NCBI RefSeq assembly: GCF_000720255.1
Contig: NZ_JOJE01000001.1
Span: 1-64,000, forward strand
Length of the DNA stretch: 64,000 nucleotides
Source of the DNA: Streptomyces griseus subsp. griseus
GTDB lineage: Bacteria; Actinomycetota; Actinomycetes; Streptomycetales; Streptomycetaceae
Direction of reading: 5' to 3'
The position numbers and the translations under genes were made by a program. Of the stretch, positions 1 to 7,900 are shown piece by piece. The stretch's first letter is position 1. Every line of letters starts with the position of its first letter. The notes under the pieces were generated by a model, which was given only the letters and a program-made list of their open reading frames with translations, searched no databases and was not told where the DNA came from.

Positions 1-64
1 ACGGACGCTTCCTTTGTACTCACCCTCTCGGGCTTTCCTCCGGGCGCTTCCCTTCGGTCTTGCG

Positions 65-178
65 TTTCCGACTCTATCAGATCTTTTCTCGATCCGATTC
101 CCTGTCGGCGGGATTTGCCTGAGGCTTCGGGCTTTCGCCCGTCGGCCTTTCGACATTCACTACGTTAGCCGATTCCCT
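65..178. repeat. Degenerate direct repeats in lower-GC non-coding DNA
   Basis: Two imperfect copies (65-103 and 148-178) each begin with TTTC(C)GAC and end with CCGATTCCCT (94-103 and 169-178). The whole 1-347 stretch is clearly less GC-rich than the coding DNA and has no convincing gene. From memory, similar pyrimidine-rich 'CCGACTCTATCAGATC' strings occur in other Streptomyces intergenic regions. Function unknown. Confidence 0.5.
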
Positions 179-208
179 CGGCAACTCATAATCGAGTCCT
201 GCGAGACT

Positions 209-237
209 GAATTCGGGCATGCGGGCATGCCGAATTC
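209..237. repeat. Near-perfect palindrome
   Basis: The left arm at 209-222 (GAATTCGGGCATGC) and right arm at 225-237 (GCATGCCGAATTC) are inverted copies differing by one bulged G, with a 2-base loop. It lies about 110 bases past the stop of the minus-strand glycosylase gene. It could be a terminator-type hairpin, although no T-tract follows on either strand, or a protein-binding site. Confidence 0.55.
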
Positions 238-347
238 GCTCCCGCTGAGGGGCGTCGTAGGTAGTGGGTTGGCCGCTCTCGGCTGCTGGCGATCGCCGTA
301 ACCGGTTCAAGCGGCTTGGGCTACATTACGCACCTTGGCAAGGCGAG

Positions 348-989
348 TCAACTTCGGCGGCGCCTCGGGACGTGGGCCCGATACGGGCTCACCGTCGGGT
401 CGTTGGCGATCCAGAAGCGCCAGGGGTGGACGCCCCCGTCGCCGGCGACTCCCGTGCGTGGACCGTTGTCCACCTGATCGGAGGAGACAGGGGTGCCCGT
501 GAGCACGCGTAGTGGGGTCTCGCCGGAGGTACAGGCGTCCGTACCGTCGAGGGCCCTGTCGACGCCCAGGGCCGTGGCCAGGCGGGCGGGGCCTTTGGCC
601 AGTTCCTTGTCGTTTCGGGCCGAGAGTCGACGCTTGCGGGCCAGTTCGGCGCCCTCCACGATCTCGCCGGCGCGGAGCAGGACCGCGCTCGCCGTGCCCT
701 CGGGACCGCAGACGAGGTTCATGCAGAACCACATGCCATAGGTGAAGTAGACGTACACGTGTCCGGCCGGACCGAACATCACCGCGTTGCGGGCCGTGCG
801 GCCGCGATAGGCGTGTGAGCCGGGGTCGTTCGGGCCGTCGTAGGCCTCGACCTCCGTGAGACGCAGGGCGATCGGACCGTCAGGGGTGCTGCGTACGAGG
901 GTGCGGCCGAGGAGGTCGGGGGCTACGTCCAGGACAGGGCGGTCGAAGAAGTTCCTGGGGAGGGGCGTACGGTCGGGGGTCGCGATCAT
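348..989 (-). CDS. DNA-3-methyladenine glycosylase (AAG/MPG family)
   Basis: Base-excision repair enzyme that removes alkylated purines such as 3-methyladenine. The 213-residue protein carries the family core: [12 protein letters not shown], with E48 at the catalytic glutamate position, Y50 and H59 corresponding to base-contacting residues of human AAG, and [13 protein letters not shown] further on. Full length for bacterial members, which lack the human N-terminal tail. The start is the ATG at 989. It is divergent from the Spo0M gene with about 150 bp between them. The C-terminal PRRRRS tail is variable in the family. Identification is firm; no operon partner is seen. Confidence 0.9.
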   Translation of the reverse strand: MIATPDRTPLPRNFFDRPVLDVAPDLLGRTLVRSTPDGPIALRLTEVEAYDGPNDPGSHAYRGRTARNAVMFGPAGHVYVYFTYGMWFCMNLVCGPEGTASAVLLRAGEIVEGAELARKRRLSARNDKELAKGPARLATALGVDRALDGTDACTSGETPLRVLTGTPVSSDQVDNGPRTGVAGDGGVHPWRFWIANDPTVSPYRAHVPRRRRS

Positions 990-1141
990 GCCCTCCGAGC
1001 GTAGTGCAGACGGTTGGGTGCGTCGGGGTGGCCACCGGGCATCCGGCTTGCCAGGGTGTGTGCGGAACCGGTCACGGCCGGATCGCGTTTGTAGGGATCA
1101 GGGATCAAGCACCAGGGATCCACTCGTAACGAGGGAGAGTC

Positions 1142-1924
1142 ATGGCGTTCAAGAAGCTGCTCGCGAGTCTGGGGGCCGGCGGGGCTTCGGTCGAGACGGA
1201 GCTGACCGAGTTCAACGTCGTGCCGGGCGGCGTCGTCCAGGGCGAGGTGCGGATCCAGGGCGGATCCGTCAACCAGCAGATCGAGGGGCTGTCGGTCGGG
1301 CTGCAGGCCCAGGTCGAGGTCGAGACCCAGGACGGGGAGCACAAGCAGAACATCGAGTTCACCAAGCAGCGGCTCGGGGGCGCGTTCGAGCTTCAGGCGG
1401 GCGCCGTGCACGCGGTGCCGTTCGGGCTGGAGATCCCCTGGGAGACGCCGATCACCACGATCGACGGCCAGACGCTGCGCGGCATGCACATCGGTGTGAC
1501 CACGGAGCTGGAGATCGCCCGGGCCGTGGACTCCGGCGACCTGGACCCCATCAACGTGCACCCGCTGCCGGCGCAGAAGGCGATCCTGGACGCGTTCATC
1601 CAGCTGGGCTTCCGCTTCAAGAGCGCGGACATGGAGCGCGGGCACATCCGGGGGACGCGGCAGAAGCTGCCGTTCTACCAGGAGATCGAGTTCCTCCCGC
1701 CGTCGCAGTACCGGGGTCTCAACCAGGTCGAGCTGAGCTTCGTCGCCGACTCCCAGGCCATGGACGTCGTCCTGGAGATGGACAAGAAGCCCGGGCTGTT
1801 CAGTGAGGGCAGTGACACGTTCCGCTCGTTCCAGGTCGGTCTGCACGACTACCAGACGACCGACTGGGCGGCCTACCTCAACCAGTGGCTGTCCGAGGTC
1901 GGCAGCAAGCGCAACTGGTTCTAG
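1142..1924 (+). CDS. Spo0M family sporulation-control protein
   Basis: 260 residues of the arrestin-like Spo0M family, first described in Bacillus as a cytoplasmic modulator of sporulation and since linked to the cytoskeleton and cell division. Recognised from the N-terminal [19 protein letters not shown] segment, the following [10 protein letters not shown] beta-strand pattern, and the even beta-rich composition without membrane segments. A GGGAGAG ribosome site sits 5-6 bases before the ATG. The PEBP-family gene follows after 43 bp on the same strand and may be co-transcribed. Its role in Streptomyces is inferred from the family only. Confidence 0.85.
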   Translation: MAFKKLLASLGAGGASVETELTEFNVVPGGVVQGEVRIQGGSVNQQIEGLSVGLQAQVEVETQDGEHKQNIEFTKQRLGGAFELQAGAVHAVPFGLEIPWETPITTIDGQTLRGMHIGVTTELEIARAVDSGDLDPINVHPLPAQKAILDAFIQLGFRFKSADMERGHIRGTRQKLPFYQEIEFLPPSQYRGLNQVELSFVADSQAMDVVLEMDKKPGLFSEGSDTFRSFQVGLHDYQTTDWAAYLNQWLSEVGSKRNWF

Positions 1925-1967
1925 GCTCGGAACCACAAGTTCCAGAACCGATGCAGGAGGTATTGAG

Positions 1968-2507
1968 GTGACCGAGCTCAAGAGGCGGCCGCTCCCCCAC
2001 GACTTCCATCCGCCCGTGGCGTCCTTCACGGTCACGAGTGAGGACGTGCGGGAGGGGGCGACGCTCGAGGACGCTCAGGTCCACGCGGCCGGCAACACCT
2101 CGCCGCAGCTGCGGTGGGAGGGCTTCCCGCCCGAGACCAAGAGTTTCGCCGTGACCTGCTACGACCCGGACGCCCCGACGGGCAGCGGGTTCTGGCACTG
2201 GGTCCTGTTCGACATCCCGGCCTCCGTGACGGAGCTGCCCGCGGGTGCCGGCGGCGGCAAGTTCGAGGGGCTGCCGGAGGGCGCCGTACACGCGCGGAAC
2301 GACTACGGGTCGAAGGAGTTCGGTGGTGCCGCGCCGCCGCCCGGGGACGGACCGCACCGGTACGTCTTCACGGTGTACGCGGTGGACCAGGAGAAGCTCG
2401 GTCCGGATTCCGACGCCACGCCTGCCGCCGTCGGCTTCAACCTGCGGTTCCACACGATCGGGCGTGCCCAGCTGATCGGTGAGTACGAGATTCCCGCGCA
2501 GGGCTGA
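1968..2507 (+). CDS. YbhB/YbcL family PEBP-like protein
   Basis: 179-residue phosphatidylethanolamine-binding/Raf-kinase-inhibitor-like protein. Family motifs visible are [17 protein letters not shown] and a C-terminal [14 protein letters not shown] segment, all lining the anion-binding pocket. I chose the GTG at 1968 because a perfect AGGAGG (1955-1960) lies 7 bases before it; the frame stays open further upstream but there overlaps the Spo0M gene. It ends in a strong intrinsic terminator. Bacterial members have no settled substrate; regulation of small-molecule or lipid signalling is only suggested. Confidence 0.88.
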   Translation: MTELKRRPLPHDFHPPVASFTVTSEDVREGATLEDAQVHAAGNTSPQLRWEGFPPETKSFAVTCYDPDAPTGSGFWHWVLFDIPASVTELPAGAGGGKFEGLPEGAVHARNDYGSKEFGGAAPPPGDGPHRYVFTVYAVDQEKLGPDSDATPAAVGFNLRFHTIGRAQLIGEYEIPAQG

Positions 2508-2533
2508 ATCAGCTCATCGTTCATTCAGCGTTT

Positions 2534-2576
2534 GCCCGCCCCTGGTCTTGGAATTGATCAGGGGCGGGCATTTTTG
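2534..2576 (+). terminator. Intrinsic terminator
   Basis: A 12-bp perfect stem (TGCCCGCCCCTG at 2534-2545, CAGGGGCGGGCA at 2560-2571) is followed by five T residues. It ends the PEBP-family gene. Confidence 0.9.
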
Positions 2577-2701
2577 TTGCCGGGGGCACGGGGGTCACCC
2601 CCCGTGGGAGCAGCAGATATTGCGTTGTCCATCTCGGCGTGCCCGGCCAGAGTTGATCCCAGCCCGCCAGGGGGTGGGCCGGTGCACGGGAGGTGGGCTG
2701 G

Positions 2702-3208
2702 ATGCGGGACACGCTGGTACTGAACGCGAGCTTTGAGCCGCTGTCGACGGTGACGTTGAACCGGGCTGTCGTGCTGGTGCTCCAGGACAAGGCCGTCGTC
2801 GAGCAGGCCCACCCCGAGCTGCGGATGCGGGGAGCCGCCGTCGACATACCCGCGCCTCGGGTGATCAGGCTGTGCAGGTACGTACGGGTGCCGTTCCGAA
2901 GACAAGCTCCGTGGTCGAGGCGGGGTGTCCTGGTGCGCGACCGGCACAGGTGCGCGTACTGCGGGAGGCGTGCGACGACCGTGGACCACGTGGTGCCGCG
3001 GTCGCAGGGTGGGCAGGACACCTGGCTGAACACGGTGGCCTCGTGTGCGGAGGACAACCACCGCAAGGCGAACCGGACTCCGGAGGAGGCGGGGATGCCG
3101 TTGCTTCGCGAGCCGTTCGAGCCGACTCCCGCGGACGCGATGTTGCTGGCGCTGGCCCAGGACGACTTGGCCGCGTTGCCGGGGTGGTTGGCACTCGACG
3201 CGGCGTAG
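2702..3208 (+). CDS. HNH endonuclease
   Basis: 168-residue protein with a C-terminal HNH (beta-beta-alpha-metal) nuclease domain: RHRCAYCGRRATTVDHVVPRSQGG followed by N and HRKANR. The CxxC at the start of the motif is the usual zinc knuckle; the second pair is reduced to a single Cys (ASCAEDNH). The N-terminal half (VLNASFEPLSTVTLNRAVVL) is the conserved lead-in of this actinobacterial and cyanobacterial HNH subfamily. ATG 2702 is preferred to GTG 2693 because GGGAGG lies 8 bases before the ATG and overlaps the GTG. No partner methylase or restriction subunit is nearby, so a housekeeping or DNA-processing role is more likely than a restriction system. Confidence 0.85.
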   Translation: MRDTLVLNASFEPLSTVTLNRAVVLVLQDKAVVEQAHPELRMRGAAVDIPAPRVIRLCRYVRVPFRRQAPWSRRGVLVRDRHRCAYCGRRATTVDHVVPRSQGGQDTWLNTVASCAEDNHRKANRTPEEAGMPLLREPFEPTPADAMLLALAQDDLAALPGWLALDAA

Positions 3209-3219
3209 TACGTCGGCTG

Positions 3220-3310
3220 TGGGTTGTGTGCGGCTGGTCGCGCCCACGTGGCGGAGCCGCACATGGACAGAACCCCGCGCCCCTTGGTGGGGGCGCGGGG
3301 AACTTTTTTT
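3220..3310 (+). repeat. Dispersed Streptomyces repeat, copy A, with terminator
   Basis: The core CGCGCCCAC-GTGGCGGAGCCGCAC at 3239-3262 is followed by an ACAGA...CCCCGCGCCCC segment. The same module recurs at 30031-30100 and 51382-51466, in the same orientation. Here the 3' part forms an 11-bp stem (3273-3283 with 3290-3300) plus a run of seven T residues, so this copy also works as the terminator of the HNH gene. Confidence 0.8.
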
Positions 3311-3321
3311 GTCCAGTTCCG

Positions 3322-4272
3322 TCAGTCGATCGACGGCTTCTCGCGGCGTTCCGGGATCTTCTTCTCCGTTCCGCCGTTGCCTCCTGAACCGCCGCCCATG
3401 GCGCCGAAGTTGCCCATGGCGCCGGAGAGGCCCTTGAGGGCGTCGCCGATCTCGCTGGGGACGATCCAGAGCTTGTTGGCGTCGCCTTCGGCGATCTTCG
3501 GGAGCATCTGGAGGTACTGGTAGCTGAGGAGCTTCTGGTCCGGGTCGCCGGCGTGGATCGCCTCGAAGACCGTCCGGACGGCCTGGGCCTCGCCCTCGGC
3601 GCGCAGGGCGGCGGCCTTGGCCTCGCCTTCCGCGCGCAGGATCTGGGACTGCTTCTCGCCCTCGGCGGTGAGGATGGCGGCCTGGCGCGTACCTTCGGCG
3701 GTGAGGATGGCGGCGCGCTTGTCACGGTCGGCGCGCATCTGCTTCTCCATCGAGTCCTGGATGGAGGTGGGCGGTTCGATCGCCTTGAGCTCGACGCGGT
3801 TGACGCGGATGCCCCACTTGCCGGTGGCCTCGTCGAGGACGCCGCGCAGGGCCGCGTTGATCTCCTCGCGGGAGGTGAGGGTGCGCTCCAGGTCCATGCC
3901 GCCGATGATGTTGCGGAGCGTGGTGACGGTGAGCTGCTCGATCGCCTGGATGTAGCTGGCGACCTCGTAGGTGGCGGCCCGGGCGTCGGTCACCTGGTAG
4001 TAGATGACGGTGTCGATGTTCACGACCAGGTTGTCCTGGGTGATCACCGGCTGCGGCGGGAACGGCACGACCTGTTCGCGCAGGTCGATGCGGTTGCGGA
4101 TGGTGTCGATGAACGGCACGACGATGTTGAGGCCCGCGTTGAGTGTCCGCGTGTAGCGGCCGAAGCGCTCGACGATCGCGGCGCTCGCCTGCGGGATGAC
4201 TTGGATCGTCTTGATCAGGGCGATGAAGACCAACACCACCAGAATGATCAAGACGATGATGACCGGTTCCAT
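3322..4272 (-). CDS. SPFH/Band 7 domain membrane protein (stomatin/QmcA-like)
   Basis: 316-residue membrane scaffold protein. An N-terminal transmembrane helix (about residues 3-22, VIIVLIILVVLVFIALI) is followed by the SPFH/Band 7 domain (about 24-200, with VERFGRYTRTLNAGLN and the NIIGGMDLERTLTSRE stretch). A charged Ala/Glu/Lys/Arg coiled coil follows (about 190-245), then a Gly/Met-rich C-terminal tail. These proteins oligomerise in membrane microdomains and often chaperone proteases. The NfeD-type gene upstream on the same strand is the classical partner, about 130 bp away, and this supports the assignment. Confidence 0.92.
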   Translation of the reverse strand: MEPVIIVLIILVVLVFIALIKTIQVIPQASAAIVERFGRYTRTLNAGLNIVVPFIDTIRNRIDLREQVVPFPPQPVITQDNLVVNIDTVIYYQVTDARAATYEVASYIQAIEQLTVTTLRNIIGGMDLERTLTSREEINAALRGVLDEATGKWGIRVNRVELKAIEPPTSIQDSMEKQMRADRDKRAAILTAEGTRQAAILTAEGEKQSQILRAEGEAKAAALRAEGEAQAVRTVFEAIHAGDPDQKLLSYQYLQMLPKIAEGDANKLWIVPSEIGDALKGLSGAMGNFGAMGGGSGGNGGTEKKIPERREKPSID

Positions 4273-4404
4273 CGTCGGCTCCCCGTACCCTTCTCCGCCT
4301 CGGCGCTTTCGGAAGATCTTATGGCTGTCGAAGATCTTGCTGCTCGAGTCTGACAGACCGTCGCGTGACTCGTGACTCGTTCGCTTCAGTTGCGTCGTAC
4401 GAGG

Positions 4405-4839
4405 TCACATGATGATTGCCGTGGCCCCCTCGATGTCCACGACGTCGACTTCCTGGCCTACTTCGTAGGCCTGGCCGCTGTCGAGAGCGCGGGCCGTCCA
4501 GACCTCGCCGGCGAGCTTGATCCGGCCACCGCCCGAGCCGTCGACCCGTTCCAGTACGACGGCCTGTCGGCCCTTCAACGCGTCTACACCCGTGGCGAGT
4601 TGGGGCCGCTGAGCGCTGTGGCGCGCCGCGATGGGGCGTACGACGGCGATGAGCGCGACCGATACGACGGCGAAGACGAGGACCTGGAGGACGATGCCGC
4701 CGCCGAACCCGGCGACGCCCGAGGCGGCGACGGCGCCCACGGCGAGCATCCCGAACTCCGGCATCGCGGTCACCACGAGCGGGATTCCGAGCGCGGCCGC
4801 GCCGACGAGCCACCACACCCATGCGTCGATGTCGTTCAC
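4405..4839 (-). CDS. NfeD family membrane protein
   Basis: 144 residues: two or three N-terminal membrane helices (about 8-75), then a soluble OB-fold domain (about 85-144, KGRQAVVLERVDGSGGGRIKLAGEVWTARA). This is the short NfeD1b architecture that pairs with SPFH proteins to organise membrane microdomains. It is the upstream gene of the SPFH pair and probably shares its transcript. The ATG at 4839 sits behind little recognisable ribosome-binding sequence. Confidence 0.88.
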   Translation of the reverse strand: MNDIDAWVWWLVGAAALGIPLVVTAMPEFGMLAVGAVAASGVAGFGGGIVLQVLVFAVVSVALIAVVRPIAARHSAQRPQLATGVDALKGRQAVVLERVDGSGGGRIKLAGEVWTARALDSGQAYEVGQEVDVVDIEGATAIIM

Positions 4840-4934
4840 GGGGCAATGGTAGGTCCGCGGGCACTGCCGCCGACAGGGCGCCGATCCGGTTGGAGGAGGC
4901 TTCTTACCGGGGTTTTCGCGAGCCCTTCACGCCG

Positions 4935-5732
4935 TCAGGACAGCGGGAGGCCCTGGGCGGTCCAGCGGTCGCCGACCTGCTCGACGACGAGCGGCAGGCC
5001 GAAGCAGAGTGAGAGGTTGCGGGAGGTGAGTTCGAGCTCCAGGGGACCTGCGGCGAGGACCTTGCCCTGGCGGATCATGAGGACGTGGGTGAAGCCGGGG
5101 GCGATCTCCTCGACGTGGTGGGTGACCATGATCATCGAGGGGGCGATCGGGTCGCGGGCGAGACGGCCGAGGCGGCGTACGAGGTCCTCGCGGCCGCCGA
5201 GGTCGAGGCCGGCGGCGGGCTCGTCGAGGAGGAGCAGCTCGGGGTCGGTCATCAGGGCACGGGCGATGAGGGTGCGCTTGCGCTCGCCCTCGGAGAGGGT
5301 GCCGAACTTCCGCTCGAGGTACTCGCTCATGCCGAGGCGGTCGAGGAAGGCGCGGGCGCGCTGCTCGTCGATCTCCTCGTAGTCCTCCTGCCAGGTGGCC
5401 GTCATGCCGTAAGCGGCCGTGAGGACCGTCTCCAGGACGGTCTGGCGCTTGGGCAGCTTCTCGGCCATGGCGAGGCCGGCCATGCCGATCCGCGGGCGCA
5501 GCTCGAAGACGTCGGTGCCGGGCTTGCCGAGGGTCTCGCCGAGGATGGTGGCGGTACCCCGGCTCGGGTAGAGGTAGCTGGAGGCGACGTTCAGGAGGGT
5601 GGTCTTGCCGGCGCCGTTCGGGCCGAGGATGACCCAGCGCTCGCCCTCCTTGACCGACCAGGAGACCTGGTCCACCAGAGCCCGGCCCTCGCGGACCACG
5701 GATACGTCCTGAAGCTCCAGAACATCGCTCAT
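4935..5732 (-). CDS. ABC transporter ATP-binding protein, solitary
   Basis: 265-residue single nucleotide-binding domain. Walker A is GPNGAGKT (37-44), the signature is LSEGERKR, Walker B is LLLLDEPAAGLD, and the switch histidine is in MVTHHVEEI. The LSEGE rather than LSGGQ signature and the ProABC-like context resemble the ModF/YlmA-type subgroup. No permease or binding-protein gene is adjacent, so its partner, if any, is encoded elsewhere. The ATG at 5732 is preceded by AAGGGGAGA. Substrate unknown. Confidence 0.88.
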   Translation of the reverse strand: MSDVLELQDVSVVREGRALVDQVSWSVKEGERWVILGPNGAGKTTLLNVASSYLYPSRGTATILGETLGKPGTDVFELRPRIGMAGLAMAEKLPKRQTVLETVLTAAYGMTATWQEDYEEIDEQRARAFLDRLGMSEYLERKFGTLSEGERKRTLIARALMTDPELLLLDEPAAGLDLGGREDLVRRLGRLARDPIAPSMIMVTHHVEEIAPGFTHVLMIRQGKVLAAGPLELELTSRNLSLCFGLPLVVEQVGDRWTAQGLPLS

Positions 5733-5883
5733 GAGCGCGTTGTCTCCCCTTGCAGTGTGGCCGGTCTCGGCTGTCGCGTTCGCCTGTGGCTCGGTCCGCC
5801 GCGCCGGTGGGCGCAGCCCTCTAGGAAATCTACGCCACGGGTGGGCCCGGACATTCCATCGGTCCGGTCCTTAGGGTGGGGGC

Positions 5884-6672
5884 ATGCTCACGGAACCACG
5901 CTCTGGACGCCTTGCCGCTTGGGGAAATGCCCTATTGGCCGGACTTGTCTCTCCGGACGACGCCGTGCTCGCCATCGTCGGCGAGGACGCTGTGCACCGG
6001 GTGGAGGGGCTGCCCGGTGAGTCGGGGCCCGTCGGGCTCACGCTCGCACTGGGGCGGCTGCGGGCGCTGGGGGTGGCCGGGTTGCGGGTGGCGCTGCCGG
6101 CGCCGGGGCATCCGCTGGGGCTGAGCGGGCCGCCGGAGTTCAACGCGCGGGCCATGGAGGCCGAGGAGGCGGTGGTCTGTCACGGGGCGGCGCTGGGGTT
6201 GGTGCCGGAGGTGTTCGAGGCGGGGCCCGAGGGTGATGTGCATGTCGAGGTGACCTGGCGGTGCCTGGCGGTGCGGGAGGCTCCGCCGGCGGATGTGCCG
6301 TCGTTGGGTGAGGCGGAGCGGGAGCTGGCGGAGGCGCTCAGGGAAGCGACGCAGGTGCTGACACGGCTGGATGTGGCCGGGTCGGGGCCGGTGGCCGAGG
6401 CGGCGCTCGGCGCGTATCGGGCGCGGGCCGAGCGGGGCCGGGAGGTGCTGGCGCCGGGGTATCCGCCGCGGGCGGTGCGGGTGCTGGAGCTGGCGCAGCG
6501 GGTGGGGTTGTTGATTTCCCTGGCCTATGAGAACGGGCACGGGGGTGCGGTGAGTGCGTCGGAGATGGCGGCGCGGGGGCAGGCGTTGCGGCCGGTGGAG
6601 CGGACGGGGCGGCGGGCGCAGGTCGCGGCGTACAACTCCGTTGTGGAGGAGCGGGAGCGGGGGGTGCGGTGA
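5884..6672 (+). CDS. Conserved hypothetical protein
   Basis: 262 residues, soluble, with no signal peptide or membrane helix and no family I recognise. The N-terminal half (to about residue 135) is a beta/alpha region rich in Val/Leu/Gly (AIVGEDAVHRVEGL, LRVALPAPGHPLGLSG). The C-terminal half is helical and charged (EAERELAEALREATQVLTRLD). Composition and codon use match the neighbours, so the gene looks real. The start ATG follows GGGTGGGGG. It reads toward the convergent chpE gene, with a dispersed repeat between them. Confidence 0.75.
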   Translation: MLTEPRSGRLAAWGNALLAGLVSPDDAVLAIVGEDAVHRVEGLPGESGPVGLTLALGRLRALGVAGLRVALPAPGHPLGLSGPPEFNARAMEAEEAVVCHGAALGLVPEVFEAGPEGDVHVEVTWRCLAVREAPPADVPSLGEAERELAEALREATQVLTRLDVAGSGPVAEAALGAYRARAERGREVLAPGYPPRAVRVLELAQRVGLLISLAYENGHGGAVSASEMAARGQALRPVERTGRRAQVAAYNSVVEERERGVR

Positions 6673-6704
6673 GGGGTGCTCGCGCTGGTGGGCCGGTGCT
6701 GGGG

Positions 6705-6802
6705 TGGCCCTCGCTGGGGGCTCCGTCCCCAGACCCCCGTTCGGCCTGAACGGCCTCGTCCTCAAGCTCCCCCAGAGGGGGCACCCCCAGACGGGCTGGA
6801 AT
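6705..6802 (+). repeat. Second dispersed Streptomyces repeat type
   Basis: The segment holds CTGGGGGCTCCGTCCCCAG, then CCTGAACGGCCTCGTCCTCAAG and CAGACGGGCTGGA. From memory, this modular string (GGGGCTCCGCCCC...CCTCGTCCTCAA...CGGGCTGGA) is scattered through Streptomyces intergenic DNA. It lies between two convergent genes, like the other repeat family here. It contains short hairpins such as GGGGGCTCCGTCCCC. Confidence 0.6.
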
Positions 6803-6818
6803 CGCCGATACATGCCTC

Positions 6819-6854
6819 AAGGCCCCGCGAGTTGTCGTTCGCTCGCGGGGCCTT
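6819..6854. terminator. Hairpin downstream of chpE
   Basis: A 13-bp perfect stem (AAGGCCCCGCGAG at 6819-6831, CTCGCGGGGCCTT at 6842-6854) lies 16 bases past the chpE stop. It has no T-tract, which is common for Streptomyces terminators. Confidence 0.75.
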
Positions 6855-6870
6855 CTGGGGTTCTTGGGCC

Positions 6871-7119
6871 TCAGTGGTTGAGGGCGGTGTTGCCGAAGGC
6901 CGGGTTCAGAACGCCGATGACGTTGACGCTGTTGCCGGAGACGTTCACCGGGATGTGGACCGGGGCCTGGACGACGTTGCCCGAGCCGACGCCCGGGGAG
7001 CCGACGGCCTTGCCGTCGGCCCACGCGCCACTGTCGGTGGCGGACGCCATGCCGGCACCGGCGGCGACGAGCCCGCCCGCCACCATCGCGACGGCCGCTG
7101 CCTTCTTCAGGTTGTTCAC
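6871..7119 (-). CDS. chpE: Short chaplin ChpE
   Basis: 82-residue secreted hydrophobic coat protein of aerial hyphae and spores, which self-assembles into amyloid at the air-water interface. A signal peptide covers about residues 1-25 (VNNLKKAAAVAMVAGGLVAA...MASA), followed by one chaplin domain ending GNSVNVIGVLNPAFGN. No cysteine is present, which distinguishes ChpE from other short chaplins that carry a disulphide pair. Start GTG at 7119, chosen because AGGAGG lies 8 bases upstream; this gives exactly the length I recall for S. coelicolor ChpE. A GC-rich hairpin (7141-7160) lies in the leader just before the ribosome site. Confidence 0.95.
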   Translation of the reverse strand: MNNLKKAAAVAMVAGGLVAAGAGMASATDSGAWADGKAVGSPGVGSGNVVQAPVHIPVNVSGNSVNVIGVLNPAFGNTALNH

Positions 7120-7140
7120 TTCTGAGTCCTCCTGGTGATC

Positions 7141-7160
7141 GCCGCGGCGGGCGCCGCGGC
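7141..7160 (-). promoter_or_regulatory. Hairpin in chpE leader
   Basis: Arms GCCGCGG (7141-7147) and CCGCGGC (7154-7160) enclose a 6-base loop. It lies 8 bases upstream of the chpE AGGAGG. It could affect message stability or translation; no function is shown. Confidence 0.35.
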
Positions 7161-7258
7161 ACGCACTGGAGAACGGCCGAGCCCGGGGGAGGATGCGCCG
7201 TTCGGATGACATTCCCACGGTCGTATGAATCTCGGCCTGGAGCGGAACCTTCCCCGTA

Positions 7259-7900
7259 TCAGCCGGTCACGCCATGGCGTACGGCCCACAGGGCGGCCTG
7301 GGTGCGGTCCGCCAGGTCGAGTTTCATCAGGATGTTCGAGACGTGCGTCTTGACGGTCTTCTCGGAGAGGACGAGGGCGCGGGCGATCTCGCGGTTGGAG
7401 CGGCCGTCCGCTATCAGGCCCAGCACCTCGCGTTCGCGTTCTGTGAGCGACCCTCCCCTGCCCTGTCCTGAGCCGGTCTCCTCCTGTGCCAGCAGGGCAC
7501 CCGCGACCTCGGGTTGGAGCAGGATGTGGCCCGCATGGACGGAGCGGATGGCGCCGGCGAGGGCGTCGGGGTCCACGTCCTTGTACACGTAACCGGCGGC
7601 GCCCGCGCGCAGGGCGGGGACGACCGTGCGCTGTTCGGTGAAGCTGGTGACGATCAGCACGCGCGCGGGGTTGGCCAGTTCGCGGAGCCTGCGCAGGGCC
7701 TCGACGCCGTCCATGCCGGGCATCTTGACGTCCATCAGGACGATGTCGGGCTTCAACTCCTCGGCGCGGTCGACTCCTTCGGCGCCGTCGGCGGCCTCGC
7801 CCACGACCTCGATGTCGTCCTGTACTTCCAGGAAGGTGCGCAGGCCTCGGCGGACCACCTGGTGGTCGTCGACGAGCAGCACCCTGATTGCGTCAGCCAC
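7259..7900 (-). CDS. NarL/LuxR-type response regulator
   Basis: 213 residues. A receiver domain (about 5-120) has the acidic pair D11/D12, phospho-acceptor D57 in LMDVKMPGMDG, and K106 in the GYVYKD motif region. A LuxR-type helix-turn-helix follows (about 148-205, LTEREREVLGLIADGRSNREIARAL). Start GTG at 7900 with GGAGG six bases upstream; it overlaps the 3' end of the kinase gene by 8 bases, so the pair is translationally coupled. It is the cognate regulator of that kinase. Targets unknown. Confidence 0.95.
   Translation of the reverse strand: MADAIRVLLVDDHQVVRRGLRTFLEVQDDIEVVGEAADGAEGVDRAEELKPDIVLMDVKMPGMDGVEALRRLRELANPARVLIVTSFTEQRTVVPALRAGAAGYVYKDVDPDALAGAIRSVHAGHILLQPEVAGALLAQEETGSGQGRGGSLTEREREVLGLIADGRSNREIARALVLSEKTVKTHVSNILMKLDLADRTQAALWAVRHGVTG

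Noticed and set aside
2702..3208. HNH nuclease as part of a restriction or defence system
   Set aside because: There is no methylase, helicase or other defence gene beside it, and the subfamily is widespread as a single gene.
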